Shown piece by piece: positions 1-11,804 of a DNA stretch of 25,831 nt. Where the stretch lies: NCBI GenBank assembly GCA_013423325.1, contig BLJB01000570.1, positions 1 to 25,831 on the forward strand, given 5' to 3'. The DNA comes from Usnea hakonensis. Lineage: Eukaryota > Ascomycota > Lecanoromycetes > Lecanorales > Parmeliaceae. Both the position numbers and the translations under genes were made by a program. Each line of letters begins with the position of its first letter. Positions within the stretch are counted from its first letter, which is position 1. The notes under the pieces were generated by a model. It had not been told where the DNA came from. It did not search any database and worked only from the letters and a program-made list of their open reading frames with translations.

Positions 1-8
1 GTCGCGTC

Positions 9-149
9 CTATTCTATTTCCGCGTCGTTATGCCTCTCTTCCTCCGAAGGAGTATCTCCCTCTGCGTCTATATCTAGCAGTGTCTCTTCCTTCCCTGGTT
101 CCCCACCTATCGTGAATGGCGTCTCTTCATGTTGGTTGTTGTACTTCAT
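9..149 (-). CDS. Small acidic ORF, possible N-terminus of a flanking gene
   Basis: A 46-codon frame starts at ATG (149-147) and ends at TAG (11-9). It lies in ordinary-composition sequence just outside the RIP block. The product is strongly acidic, with many Glu and Asp (it begins MKYNNQHEET), and has no membrane segment or recognisable domain. On the minus strand the 5' side is the AT-rich block and the 3' side leaves the window. It may therefore be a first exon continuing beyond the window, a short hypothetical protein, or a chance frame. I do not recognise a family. What is seen is an open frame with normal codon use, unlike the stop-filled frames beside it; that it is a gene is only inference. 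Confidence 0.3.
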   Translation of the reverse strand: MKYNNQHEETPFTIGGEPGKEETLLDIDAEGDTPSEEERHNDAEIE

Positions 150-649
150 CTTTTTTCCGTCCTTTCCTAAATTTATTAATATTAATTACTTTTATCTATA
201 TCTTTAAGTAGCTTTAATAATTATGATAACTAAATAGTAGCTAGATAAATAGCTATAAAACGTAATACTTTAGAGTCGAGATAATATTATAAATATTATA
301 AGTACTTATATAATACGGGTTAAAAAGGCCCCTATATATTAGTAATTAGAATTAACTCTAGAGAGGAAAAGAAAAGGATTAATTAGTAATTAATAATAAA
401 AAGAAAAGATATAAGGAGAAAATCTACTAAGTATAAACTAGTTAATAAGACTAATAAGCTAAATTATCTAGACTAGTTAATAGGACTAATTTAATATTAA
501 GAGACTTAGATAATTTAGTATTTAAGATACTAAAAGGGGATAATAATAATAGTAATAATATATTTAAAAAGAAGGTCTAGAAAGAGTAAATTATATATTA
601 ATCTTAATAATTAAAGATTAGAAAAGGCGAATATCTTCTATAGACTATC

Positions 650-3600
650 TAGTTATTAATTTAATTATTTTAGACTAATAGTTTTATAAAATATTTTAAA
701 CTTATTCCTAGAAAGAGTCTTAGTTAATCTATTAGTAACTTATAAATTAGTAGGAGTATATTTAAAGGCTACTAATTTATTAGCTACTTTCTCCCTATAG
801 AAATAGTTAGTAATATTAATATATTTAGTATAACTATAAGATCTAGAGTCTTTTAATAATATAATTACCTCTTAATTATTTTTATAGATAATAATTATTT
901 CTAGACTATTATTATATCTAAAATATAAAGATATTAATAGATTTTATAATTAAATCGCCTCTTTAGTAGTTTATATTTAATTAATATACTTAGCCTTATA
1001 TATAGAAAGGATAATAATAATTTAATATTTAAAGGACTAGCTAATTACTATATTTTCTATATTAAATATATAGCTAGAAGTAAAATAATAGATAGTTATA
1101 TTATTTATTTAGTTAGAGTTTATATAGTTAATTAAATTTAAAAGAGTACTCTAAAAGACTAGTTCTATATTAATAATTCTTTTAAAATATATAAAAATCT
1201 TTTTAACTATTTCCTAATATTTCTTAGTCGAGTTATATATATAATAATTAACTATTAAGATAGCGAAAGCTAGATTCGATTAAATCTTAAATATTATATA
1301 TATAAGAGATTTTATAGTTAATTAATAATAGATCTTATTCTTTTAAATAGCTTAATAACTATTCTTTATTAATTTATATTTAATTAAAATCTCTATAGAA
1401 ATAGAGACTAGCTTAATCTTCTATATATATACTATTATTATAGAGTATATATTTAATAATATTTAATTTATTTAAAATAGATAATTCTTTTAGCTCTATC
1501 TTAAATTACTATTATTTCTAAATAATAAGTATAAAGCCCTAAATTAGTTATTTAAAACTAAATATTAAGAGTATCCTTAATACGCTAAATATCTTTATAA
1601 TTAAAATTAATTATAAATATATTATCTATATAGAGAGCTATAATAGTATTTATATAACTATTAATAAATATATTATAATTAATATTAATAGGGTAGAGTT
1701 TTTACTCCTTTATAAAGTTAAAAAAGATATTATATTATATCTAAAAAAACTACTTTAAATTATATAGAACCTTATTAAATTTATAGATCTTATTAAAATA
1801 TTATTTTAATTTAAAGCTAGTAAACTATATTATATAGATTACCTCTTTAACTACTCTATATAAGAAGATAATTTTAATATCTATTTATTCTAGATCCTAG
1901 TCTAGAGTTACTATAAGAGTAAATAAGGCCTTATAACTTATAGACTTAATAATTAAAATAAAAGTCTTATTATAATCTAAGCCTTTATATTAAGAATATT
2001 CTAATATTATCTAGTATATCTTATAGCGAGTAACTTCTCTTTTAGGGCTTTATTTTAAAATAAATATCTATTTACCTTTTAAAGATTTATAATTTAATAG
2101 ATAGTCTATTAGCTCTTATATTTTATTCTTTATTAGTAAATTAATCTTGTTTTCTATAGTAGCCTTCTAGTTTTTATTATTAGAGTTATTATTTAAGATA
2201 GCCTTATTATAGTTTTTAGACTTATAGGATTCTTAAATAATAAATATAAATAAAGCTAGAGAGTCTAGTAAGAGATTATAATATTATAATTTAAAATAAT
2301 TTATAAAAGGTTTAGATCTAAATAATTCTAAACTTATTATACTTAATATTAGTAGGGTACTAGTAGGCGTTAATACTAATATAGTAAAGACTATAAGGAT
2401 AGAAGTATAAATAGAAATAAAAATAGATACTAGTTTATCTTTTATAATAATAATTTAGAGGTTTATAATAATAGATATTAAACCTTTTCTAGACTAAGTT
2501 AATATTATTAATAGTAGTAATATTTCCTCTATTAAAGAAGGCTTTAGCTATTTAATATAAAGGAATTTAGATAGAATCTTTCTCTATATTATTTAAAAAA
2601 TATAAAAGTCCTTTTATCTTCTAATAATATCTAATAGATCTAATCTTCTTTATATTTTAGAAGCCTAATAAGACTCTTAATAATAATATAATCTTAATTA
2701 GTTTTCTAACTAGTACTAGGTTTTTAAATAAGATACTAGCTATAGAAGCTAATAGAATAAAGATATTTTAATTTTAATTATATACTAGTATTAACTTTAT
2801 AAAGGGTTAACTTATAGCTCTAAATAAAATAATAATTATATAAATAACTAGCTACTATTATTAGTTAAGGCTAATACTTTATAGAGAGATCTATCTTTTT
2901 AATTATAATAAAGATATATCTTTTTAGATTCTAATTAAGTTTTTTAGAGAAGCTATTCTATTTAGAATTATTTAGAATAGTAGGCTTCTATATAATACTA
3001 CTATTATTATAAAATTAATTAAATTTATAATTAGAGTATTTATTATCCTAATTTATTTATAATTTATTATACTAGAAATCTCCTCTTTTATTATATATAA
3101 GATAATAATAAAATATAGCGAATATCTTATTTTTAGAGTAGAGGATTTCTATCTTAAAGACTTTTATATAGTTATTAAAAAAATAATAAAATATTTAAAA
3201 TTAAACTTAATTTCTTCTATTATATTAAGATTACTATAAATAAGATCTAAATATTATCTATTAGAATAAATATAAAAAGTATATCTAATTTACTATATCT
3301 TTTTAATAATATAAAATATATAAAATATCTTATCTATAACTTCTTTAAATAAATTAATATTATAATATTTAAATTATTATATATCCCTTAAATACTCTAG
3401 ATAGCGATAGTAGTAAGTTATAGTTTTAGAATTAGATTTACGCTTTTATCTTTTCCGCGGTTTATCCTTATAGTTAGAAATTATAGAGTTAGAGTTTAAA
3501 TCTAAATTTAAATTTAAAGTTAAATCTAAAGCTAAATCTAAAGCTAACTCTAAATCTAAGTTATTATAACTAGATATAAAACTAATATTAGAGTTAGAAT

Positions 3601-4531
3601 TATAATAAGAGCTATAGAAACGCTTTCTAATAGATATAGAGAAAATAATAGGACCTCTAATTAAATTAGCGACTACTATAGTCGAGCGAGATTTATATAT
3701 TAGAGATAAATAAGACTTAAAGGTTTACTTTAATATTAAAACTAATATAATAAATTCTAGCTTAAACTTATCTTTCTATATATTAAACTAATAAATATTA
3801 TTATTAATAAATTAAATAGTAATTTTTTTTATCTTAATTTCGATTCCTTTAAAAATAATTTTTATTAAATAATTTAATTATATTAGCTTACCCTAAGAAA
3901 TTAGATTTATAGATAAATTAGAAATATAGAGAATATTATTAAAAATTAAAAAATAATATTAATTACTAATATTAATTTTAATTTTAATTTTATCTTTATT
4001 AACTAGTTTAAAAGATCCTCTAATCCCTCTAATTAGCTAATAATTATTATTAATTATAAAGGAATATATCTTAAAGATTAAATAGTTAGGCGTTATATAG
4101 ATTAAATAGTATAAATCTAAACTCTATCGCGTTAGGAGTTTAATAAATTTTATAAATATAATAATAATCTTTATAATATAGTATTCTAGCTTCTTATCTT
4201 TAAAAAATACTATTTTAGAGAGTACTATATAATAGTTATATCTACTATAATTCTAATTAATATTAGAGTTAGAAGCCGAACTATCTTTACTATTAATATT
4301 ATAATAAGTAAGATTAATATTCTAATAAGGCTTATAAGACTTTTTATAGTAATTATAATAATTATAATAATTACTCTTTTAATTATAATTATTATAATAT
4401 CTATAATCTTTATTATTATATTATTACTTATTATTATTATTTTAATTATAACTTAATATCTATTTATATTAATTCGTCTTATTCTTATACTTATTATAGA
4501 TATAGTAGTTCTTTTTATAATTCTAATAGAA
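650..4531 (-). pseudogene. Copia gag-pol polyprotein remnant (element A)
   Basis: Minus-strand translation shows, in order: a zinc knuckle at 4528-4487 in which the CX2CX4HX4C residues all read Tyr (spacing YX2YX4YX4Y), as RIP of TGY and CAY codons predicts; an integrase core at about 3200-2880 with DQDNKYSNYKFN, then NNSK.NSFS and KKLN, resembling the copia R-DN-EY and QQNG-SE blocks; an RT segment with SYKALFTLIVTLD and IDIKIIFL (1884-1861), matching MDVKTAFL; the RT active site as LYIDN (about 1635-1621), from YVDD; and the RNase H C-terminus with TKYINITNYFYRE and NRLTKTLS (about 860-690), matching the ADGLTKPL ending. There are many TAA and TAG codons at former Gln and Trp positions. It cannot be functional. 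Confidence 0.85.
3497..3560. repeat. Short 6/12-bp low-complexity repeat
   Basis: A run of near-identical AAATCTAAAGCT-type units with 6- and 12-bp periods lies inside the element A gag-pol relic, between integrase and zinc knuckle. On the minus strand it would encode a short repetitive Ser/Phe/Lys or Leu/Asp-type linker, depending on frame. It is probably a slippage-expanded linker and not a separate element. Confidence 0.6.
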
Positions 4532-4879
4532 CTTAACTAAGTATTAAATATAGATTGATTAATTGTTTTATACGCCTATACTAGCTACTTAATATAAGCT
4601 AATAAAGGTAACTATAACGCTAAACTAGTAGAGCTAGGCGTCAAAGAAATCTAAAGGCGAATTTCTAGATAAAAACTTTAATTAAATAGTACGCTCTCTT
4701 TTCTACTATACTTTTTAGGAGCTTTATTATATTACTATATATCTCTCTACTTCTTTATATTAACTTTTTTATTCTCTAATTTTTATATCTTTAATTACCC
4801 TCGCCTCTAGAGATAGATATAGTTACTTCTTTATACGCCCTTTTTAGACTTAATAGTCTCCTCTACCCTAAAGGGTAAT

Positions 4880-7800
4880 CTTAATTATTAGAGTTATTTA
4901 CTAGCTAACTCGAAACTATTTAACTAGTTAAAGTTAACTATCTAATTTATTGCTATCTAGATCTTTTTAGTTATAGTTAATATTATTTAAAAGTCCCTAA
5001 TACCCGCTTCTATAAATAGTTATAATTTATTCTTCTATAATCTTAGATAGAAGAGAAGAATATACTTAATATTCTATCTTCTCTATCTATATCTATAATC
5101 GGGGTTAATATTTAGAACCCTTATTCTATTAAGAAATATATTAAGCCCGATTTTACCGCTTTTTATTTAGATAGTAATCGAGCTTTTAATTTTTCTTAGT
5201 ATCTTATAATAGTCGAACCTATTATTTTATAAGTTCTCTATCTAGGTAGGGGTTCTTACTATAATAGAAATTCTTTATTAATATTTTTTCTATTTTTTAG
5301 ATCTCTATTTTTAGAACTAATCTTATATTTTCTATTTAATAATATTAATACTCTAATATTCCTTAATATCTTTATATAGATTAATCTAGTTCTTCTTTCT
5401 TTTTATATTAGTAGTTACTAGATTCTAGCTTTTTTCTTTAAAGGCTTTAAGAGTCTAAATCTTTTTTATTATTATAAATATAGATCCTCTTTTCCTTTTT
5501 CTATCTCTATTATTTTAGAAGTATTAGATAATTCGCTTATTACTCTTTTTTATAGTAGGATAGATATCTTATAGAGCTTAATATTATAATATTAGCTTAT
5601 TAAATTAATATTTTAAAGAGGCTATTAAAGTCTCTATCTTTAAGACTAGAATAGAAGTTACTTTATATATTCTAATTACTCTATAAAGATATTTATTTTA
5701 TATCTTAATTAGCTTCTTAGAGGGCTTCTAAAAGAATTCTTCTATTCTATAAAAGTAGTATTAAATTAATACTATAAATATTAATATTAAATATACTACT
5801 ATATTATATATTATATAATATTTAGTAAATATCGCTCTCTATATTAAGTTTATAAGATATTCTAAAGCTTATTTCTATCCTATAATTTAGACTATTAGCT
5901 AAATAATATATAGTCCCTATTAAAGTTTAATATCTATATATAAACCTAGTACTTTTATACTTAGGCTAGAGTCTATTTTAATCTTTTTAAAGTCTAAAGA
6001 TATCTCTATATTAAACTTTTTTAGGCTCCTTATTAGATATACTAGCTTATATTTTTTAAGGGTAAATATTACCCTATATATTCTAATTTATTTAAGATAG
6101 ATATTATAAGTCTTATATAATACTCTATAATTATTTTCTATATTTCTACTATATACTAGTAGATAGATATTATTAATAAAACCTTCTATCTAAATAGGGA
6201 GAGCGGCTCTTATATATTATTTAATTAGAGAGGTATTAAAAAAAAGGAATAGTATAGAAAAGAGTAATAATCTTTAAAAAATACTAGTTTTTACTATCTT
6301 TATTAAGCTTATCTAGCTCTCTAATATTACGAATATTACCCTATTTATAAAGAAGCTAGATATCTATCTTACTATCTTTTTCGGGACTCTCCTCTCTTTT
6401 AAATTATAGAGGAGTCTCTTATATAAGATATTATTAAAGATATCTATAATATCTAATAAAAGTAGACTAGCGACTTTTCTATTATTAGTAGTACTATAGT
6501 TCTATATAGTATAAATTATATCTATTAGTAATTCTAGTATTATTTTTATTAATCTATCTTTCCTTACCTCTATTTATTATTAAAAAAGAAAACTATAGCT
6601 TTCTACTAATTTTATTAATTATTTTAAAATTACTATTTTTAGTACTTTATTTAAAGTATTAAATAAGACTATTAGTTAGTATACTTTAAATTTTAAATAG
6701 TTAGACTTATTTAACTTTTTTAATATTACTATATTAGCCTTTTTAAAGAATCTCGAATAATATTTTAGATTAAAGTAAGCTTAAAAGAGCCTAGTAAGAG
6801 AGTCTATAATATATAGAGCTATATATTTTAGAAACTAATTAAAGATTTTTAAAACGCCTAGAGCTTTATTTACTATTAAATATATAATCGCTTTTATTAT
6901 TTTATCGCTACTAATTCTATCCCCTATAGGTACTAGAGTTAGATATTAAATATTTAGAATATTTTCTAGATCGATTATTAAAGTAGATAGAAATAGTATA
7001 CTTTTTAGAATATTAATTTTATTTTTAAAACTAGACTATTTTATTCCTCTTTAGTCTAGAATAGCTAAAAATTATAGTAAGGGTTTTAAGGCTATATTCC
7101 GCTCTTATCTCTATTAAGCGAGCTTCTAGATTCTATCTTTTTTTAATAATACTTTATATACTCCCTCGTATTAATAGAGTATATAGATTTTATATATAAT
7201 TTTTATCTTCTCTTTTTCTACTTTTCGAAATTCCTTAACTAACTACTTATTTTAGAGTTAATAGTACTCTTTAAGTCTAAGCTTAACTATCTTAATAACT
7301 CTTATATAGTTTATATTCTAGTATAAATTTAAATTAGCTATAGGCTTTATCTATAATATATAATTCTCTACTATTTTCTAGAACCCTTAATTTATAGTTT
7401 TTATAAAGGCTTCTATCTTTTTCTCTATTTTTATAGATCTTTAAAAAAGAGTACTTTATAAAATATAATTATCTCTAGCTATTTTAAAAATAATATCTTT
7501 TTTAGCTAGTTTTTTTTATAACTATTATTTTCTTATTAATATCTTTTTCTACTACTATTCTAATTCTATTATTATTAGAATATAGTCGAATATATATTCT
7601 AGGTCCTCTTTTAAAGTATAGTAGACTATAGCCTAGTAAGCTTTTAATATTAGAAAGATTAGATCGATTATTAATTTCTAGTCCCGGGATTTCTATATAA
7701 TTAAGTTATTAGGTAGTTTAAAAGTTATTTCTTTAGTTTAGATAATCTTAATAAATCTATTAACTATTTTATAATACGTATATTATCCCTTATTATTCTA

Positions 7801-8340
7801 TTTAAAGTAGTAAAGATTAAAGTCTTTAAGAGCTATATATTCGCCTTTTTTCTCTAAAGCTTATTCTAAAAATACTAATACTAGAGAGGCTATTATTATC
7901 TCTAGTAATATTAGTAACTAGTTATATATATTATATATCTAGAGAATTAATTCTTAAGTAAGGGATTAGAAAAAAATATATTCCTTTTTTTCCTTACTAT
8001 TTTATTTAATATTTAATTAAAAGAAGTAAAAGTTACCCCCTTAATATCTAATTTTCTAGCTAATTAGATCTATCCTTTTATTAATATAAAAGTATATCTA
8101 AATCTCTAGATCTAATTTATAAGCTAGTAGAAATTTATTAGAATTTAAATTATATATTAATCTATTAAATAAATTATAGTTTAACTCCTAAATTATTAAT
8201 ATATTATAATTTTATACTTTCTACTTTTTAAAAAGTAATACTATTATTTTATCTTTCGACTTCTATATATTATATTATAAGACCTTTAATATATTATCTT
8301 TATTTATTAATATAGATATTAAGATCTAAATTATTAAAAT
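4880..8340 (-). pseudogene. LINE ORF2: AP endonuclease-reverse transcriptase remnant
   Basis: The N-terminus reads NKDNILKVL.YNI.KSKDKII, matching the LxxLQYNVxKSRDxVM start of Tad1-type endonucleases. It continues through the residues around the catalytic Glu (LII.ELNYN at about 8190) to YIALKDFNLYY (about 7826-7807), the GDFNLHH block. The RT active site appears as GFINNIYLLVYS (about 6184-6150), from FVDD, followed by NNYRVLYKTYNIYLK and LKKYKLVYL, as in Tad1 elements. Downstream are a post-RT block (KLIKI.NKYLYRVIRIYKV, about 5720-5660) and IGLNIFLNRIRVLNINPD (about 5165-5110), the FLxRIRV-type C-terminal domain of this clade. Stops are TAA or TAG at expected Gln and Trp positions. An RNase H domain is likely between the last two blocks but was not confirmed. 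Confidence 0.82.
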
Positions 8341-9297
8341 TAATATTAGTTATACTCGATATTAAGATTATATTAATTATATTAATTATATTTTAAAAGC
8401 CGGTTTTCCCCCTAAACTAAATTAAATATATTTATCCCGGTTCTCTTTCTAGAATCTTAGGTAGCCTTTCCGCCTTTTTTAATTATTAGTTACTCGAGAT
8501 CTCTTCTAGTCTCTTCCTTTTTAGAAATATTATCTTTTATCCGTTCTCTATTTAAGCTAAGGCCGGGATAGATTAGATTATTATTAAGGGCTCCTTATAC
8601 TATTTAGGGATATTCTCTCTCTTCTACTTAAGGTATTTTATTTCCTATTAGTAGACTCGATAATTTAAGCTCTATACCTCGTAATTACCTTAGTAGACTA
8701 TATAGTATCTCTATCCCTAGCCCTAATAGTCTTTAATAGGGTAAGCTTTAGTATAGTATCTATACTTTATCGGCCTCTAGTATAACCCCTATAGATAGCT
8801 ATATTACTAATATTAATAATACTATTTTAATTTACTTACTATCTTCTATTTTCTATAGTAGAGTAGTTAGCTATTCTCTACTATACCTTCTACTATTAAT
8901 CTATTCGCCTCTTCGGGGCTCTTAATTTTAATTAGAAATATAGAGTATTTCTTAATCTCTCTATCCGCCTTTTTTATTTATATAAATAGAGGCTATTCTA
9001 TTCTTACTATTTCTAGTCCGAAATAAAGGGTACTATTCTCCTATTTTAGCTTCTTAATATAAGCCCCTTAATCTTTATTATCGAACGCGTTAATTCTTAT
9101 TAAGTTAATAGCTACTATAAAGGAGGATTTAAGAATATAAATTAAAAGATAATTTTTTTAGATTATTTTAATATCCTTTTCTATCGCCCTCTTTACCTCC
9201 CTTAAGACTATATATAGGATAATATCCCCGTTTTAAAAGCGCCTTACTATAATAATAGAGCCTATTAGGGCTCCGTTACTCTAAAATATATCCTTAA

Positions 9298-9313
9298 GCT
9301 ACGCTAGCGTAGC
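9298..9313. repeat. 16-bp perfect palindrome
   Basis: GCTACGCTAGCGTAGC is its own reverse complement. It lies in the LINE ORF1 relic at the edge of the un-RIPed island, and a related TCGCTAGCGA palindrome follows at about 9419-9428. It may simply be coding sequence (Tyr-Ala-Ser-Val-Ala on the minus strand); no protein-binding role can be shown. Confidence 0.6.
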
Positions 9314-9341
9314 GTACTTAATCTTCTTTCTCTCCTCCTTA

Positions 9342-9497
9342 CTTCTTATCCTGATTATTACCCTTTTCTCGTTGGCGTTCCCCGCCGTGGTGCGCGAGGG
9401 TGGTATTACCGAATGCGGTCGCTAGCGATCGATTTAGGAGGTCGGAATCCTGCTCTTTAGGCCCTCTACCCAGTTTGTACCCTATAATTGCTTCGAG
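9342..9497 (-). other. Un-RIPed island: 52 open codons of LINE ORF1
   Basis: Here CA and TG dinucleotides and normal GC content return, and the minus strand is open for 52 codons (starts LEAIIGYKLGRGPKEQ, ends in a KGNNQDKK-type basic stretch). The frame runs on into the RIP-decayed ORF1 on the 3' side across a TAA that may derive from CAA. Upstream the same frame reads through RIP-type stops to at least 9540. The product segment is hydrophilic and charged, as expected for the N-terminus of a LINE ORF1 protein. Confidence 0.55.
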
Positions 9498-9550
9498 GTT
9501 ACTTTCGTACTTAGCTTAGACTATTCCTCTAGGCTAGGGCTTTACGTAGT

Positions 9551-10689
9551 TAGTAGATAAAGTTAATTATTATCTAAGTTAACTACTATTTACTTTTTAA
9601 ATATATCTTTTATAAGACTAAATATATAGTACTACTTTAGCTTACTCTCTATTTCGCCTTAGGCCCTTATTACGAAGTAGTTAACTTCTTATAGCTCTTA
9701 ATATATTAATATATATATACTATTCTTTTAGGCTATATAGATAGTCTTATTTAGCTCTAAAAGCTAATAATAATTATTATTATATATTACGCCCTATAGG
9801 ATTTATTTATTTTATATTATTATTAGAGATCTCCTTTATTTAGATTATCTATATCTTATAGAGACTATTATAATACTATTTTTATTAATAGTAATATTAT
9901 AGTATTTTTACCCTACTAATTAAGAACCGCTATATTAAGTATTTAGCTATATTTATATTAGAATCTACTTATCTCTCTTTCTACTTCTAGCTATTAATTA
10001 TATAGAGAGATTTAAACTCTTAAAAGATATAGAAACCGGTATTAATAAATTCCTTATACTTAATAATTTATAATTTTTAAGAATATTCTATTTAGTAGCT
10101 AGTAAATTAATATATCTATTAATAGAGACTAGTTTTAATCTATACTACTAATATATAGTAGTTACTAATCGAATAGTTTTTATAAGCGATTTCCCTTATA
10201 TATAATAGAGCGCGATCTTATCTATTTTAGTCTATATCTAGATCTATCTATATATAGAGTTTATCTATATTAGAATCTAAATATTAGTATTTTTACTAGC
10301 CTACTTTCGAGCTTATATTAATACCCGCTCTAATATCTAAAGGATACCTATATTAAAATTTCTCTCTCTTAGCTAATAACTATTAGAAGGAACTTAAACC
10401 TTTAAGAGGTAGAGAAAATCGATCTTAATAATATATCTTTAGAATTAATATTAATAAGTCTCTAATAGCTTCTATAGAGCTTCTAAATATACTATCTAGC
10501 CTCTAGTTAATAACTATAGAAATAGATTTAAATTATTAGAAGTATAGCTAACGCGTCTTACTCCCTTAACCTCTTCCTCTAATATATTTTAAATTCTAAA
10601 TTATTAGCTAATATATTATAATTATAATTATATTTTAGATATATATTCTACGTCTCTTATAGTAAGGACTTTAATTATTACTATAGTAA
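9551..10689. other. Unclassified AT-rich RIPed sequence
   Basis: About 1.1 kb with RIP composition lies between the LINE 5' part and the minisatellite. I could not assign a retroelement domain on either strand. A loosely repeated motif of the type TAGAxxxATTTAAA(C/T)T followed by TTA occurs near 9995, 10375 and 10510, with minus-strand readings such as LSSF..LLAKRE and LNLFL.LLTRG. This hints at an old protein with internal repeats, but it is too weak to name. It may belong to the 5' part of element C or to an unrelated repeat. Confidence 0.4.
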
Positions 10690-10983
10690 GGGCGATAGAA
10701 GGAGTATAAAAAGAGCGATAGAAGGAGCGTAAAGAGGGTAATAAAAGGAGTATAAAAAGGGCGATAAAAAGAGCGTAAAGAGGGTAATAGAAAGAGCGTA
10801 AAGAGAGTAATAGAAGGAGCGTAAGGAGAGCGATAGAAGAAGTATAAAGAGGGTAATAGAAAGAGCGTAAAGAGGATAATAAAAGGAGCGTAAAGAGGGC
10901 GATAGAAGGAGCGTGAGGAGGGCGATAGAAGGAGCGTAAGGAGGGCGATGGAAGGAGCGTGAGGAGGGCGATGGAAGGAGCGT
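10690..10983 (+). repeat. 23-bp minisatellite, about 12.8 copies, with RIP gradient
   Basis: Thirteen head-to-tail units of exactly 23 bp start GGGCGATGGAAGG in the best-preserved copies; the last is cut at about 20 bp. The strand is purine-rich. Units 1-9 have lost both TG sites, unit 10 keeps one, unit 11 none, unit 12 both, and unit 13 the one its truncated length can show. The unit length is not a multiple of three, so this is not a coding repeat. Confidence 0.93.
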
Positions 10984-11800
10984 TAATTATATCCTTTTAA
11001 AGTTATAATTTCTTTATACTTTAAAACTACTAAATTAAATAGTAATATTAATATAAAGGAGCTTATTAAATTTCTCTTTTATATTTAGATTTTTATTACT
11101 ATTTTTATATATTCTAGACCTATCTTATTTCCTATTAATACTAATAAGGCTAATTAGACTAATAATCTTTCTAATTATATAGAGCGAGATTATTATTTTA
11201 TATTATAAAAGCTCGTATTAAAATCTAATTATATTATTCTATTTATTATCTAGACTATGATATAAGTAGCTAATATAATATAGACTTCTAATATCTAATA
11301 CTATTAGAGAGCGGCTTTTCTTAGTAATTCTTTTAATAAAAAGGGTAAATATCTACTTATTTTTAATTATAAAGCTAATATAGATTAAGACTTTTTTATT
11401 ATATAATTTAAAGACTTTATATTATCTATTTAATAATTATTTATTAAATAGACTTATCTTAATTATTAAATTAACTCTATTTAATATAGTAATAGTAGGA
11501 TTATATTAATTTCTACAGATTATATATAATATATAATTAAATAGATTAAGATTTTTATACTTTATTTAGAGTCTATATTTTAGAATCTTTATAATTCTTA
11601 TCTTTATAGCTTTATATAAATATATTAAAAATAAATAACTTTTATCCCTATTAATTTCTAGAGCTCTAGTACTTATAGTTAGTCCTTTAATTTATTAATC
11701 TTATTAATTAGTCTATACTTAATAGATTTTTTAATATTAATTACTAATTAATCTTCTTTTTTACCTTTATTCTTTTTAGCTTTATAATATAGATTAGGTA
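10984..11800. other. Unclassified RIPed sequence, possible plus-strand coding relic
   Basis: The plus strand can be read from about 11040 to 11760 in one frame (for example FNKKGKYLLIFNYKANI at about 11330-11380) with only TAA and TAG stops. In this sequence every frame has only such stops, so the reading is weak evidence. None of the copia, gypsy or LINE motifs seen elsewhere were found. The position, upstream of a plus-strand copia-type 3' end, suggests it could be internal sequence of element C. Confidence 0.3.
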
Positions 11801-11804
11801 CTCT

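Larger units (their letters stand above)
180..4550 (-). mobile_element. Ty1/copia retrotransposon relic A, 5'-truncated
   Basis: A degenerate copia-type element reads on the minus strand. Its zinc knuckle is near 4.5 kb, integrase at about 2.9-3.2 kb, reverse transcriptase at about 1.6-2.1 kb and RNase H end at about 0.7-0.86 kb. The distance from the zinc knuckle to the RT catalytic motif is about 2.87 kb, as expected for a collinear gag-pol. At about 4550 the gag frame stops and LINE 3' sequence begins, so the 5' LTR and most of gag are missing. No LTR could be recognised at the low-coordinate end; about 180-650 is presumably 3' untranslated sequence. It is more heavily mutated than element B, with no CA or TG for long stretches. 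Confidence 0.82.
4560..9550 (-). mobile_element. Tad1-like non-LTR retrotransposon (LINE) relic
   Basis: Minus-strand translations give the full Tad1-clade order: ORF1 (about 9.55-8.4 kb), then ORF2 with AP endonuclease (about 8.34-7.8 kb), reverse transcriptase (about 7.0-5.9 kb), a post-RT segment and a C-terminal domain (about 5.16-4.95 kb). A 3' untranslated region of about 300 bp follows to about 4560. A few CA/TG sites reappear at the 3' end (4555-4650). The 3' end lies directly against the truncated gag of element A, so the LINE either inserted there or the junction was made by deletion. The 5' end is not precisely defined. Confidence 0.85.
8400..9550 (-). pseudogene. LINE ORF1 (gag-like) remnant
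   Basis: The minus-strand frame upstream of ORF2 carries KKLK.ENSTLYFGLEI and then IKSPEEANR (about 9065-8910), typical of Tad1-family ORF1 proteins. The 8.5-8.75 kb part sits where the zinc-knuckle region is expected, but its Cys residues are too decayed to place. The N-terminal part is an un-RIPed open stretch at 9497-9342. It is followed, across one TAA likely from CAA, by RYASVA at about 9320-9295, resembling the TYASVA block of fungal LINE ORF1 proteins. No ATG is visible on the minus strand in the un-RIPed part, so the start lies further upstream and is lost. Confidence 0.65.

Noticed and set aside
9990..10560. Ankyrin-repeat protein relic
   Set aside because: Some minus-strand readings (LLAKRE, LLTRG, ALLY) look vaguely ankyrin-like, but frames do not stay in register and no conserved TPLHxA motif is seen.
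10690..10983. CRISPR-like array
   Set aside because: The 23-bp units are directly adjacent with no unique spacers, and the context is a fungal retroelement block.
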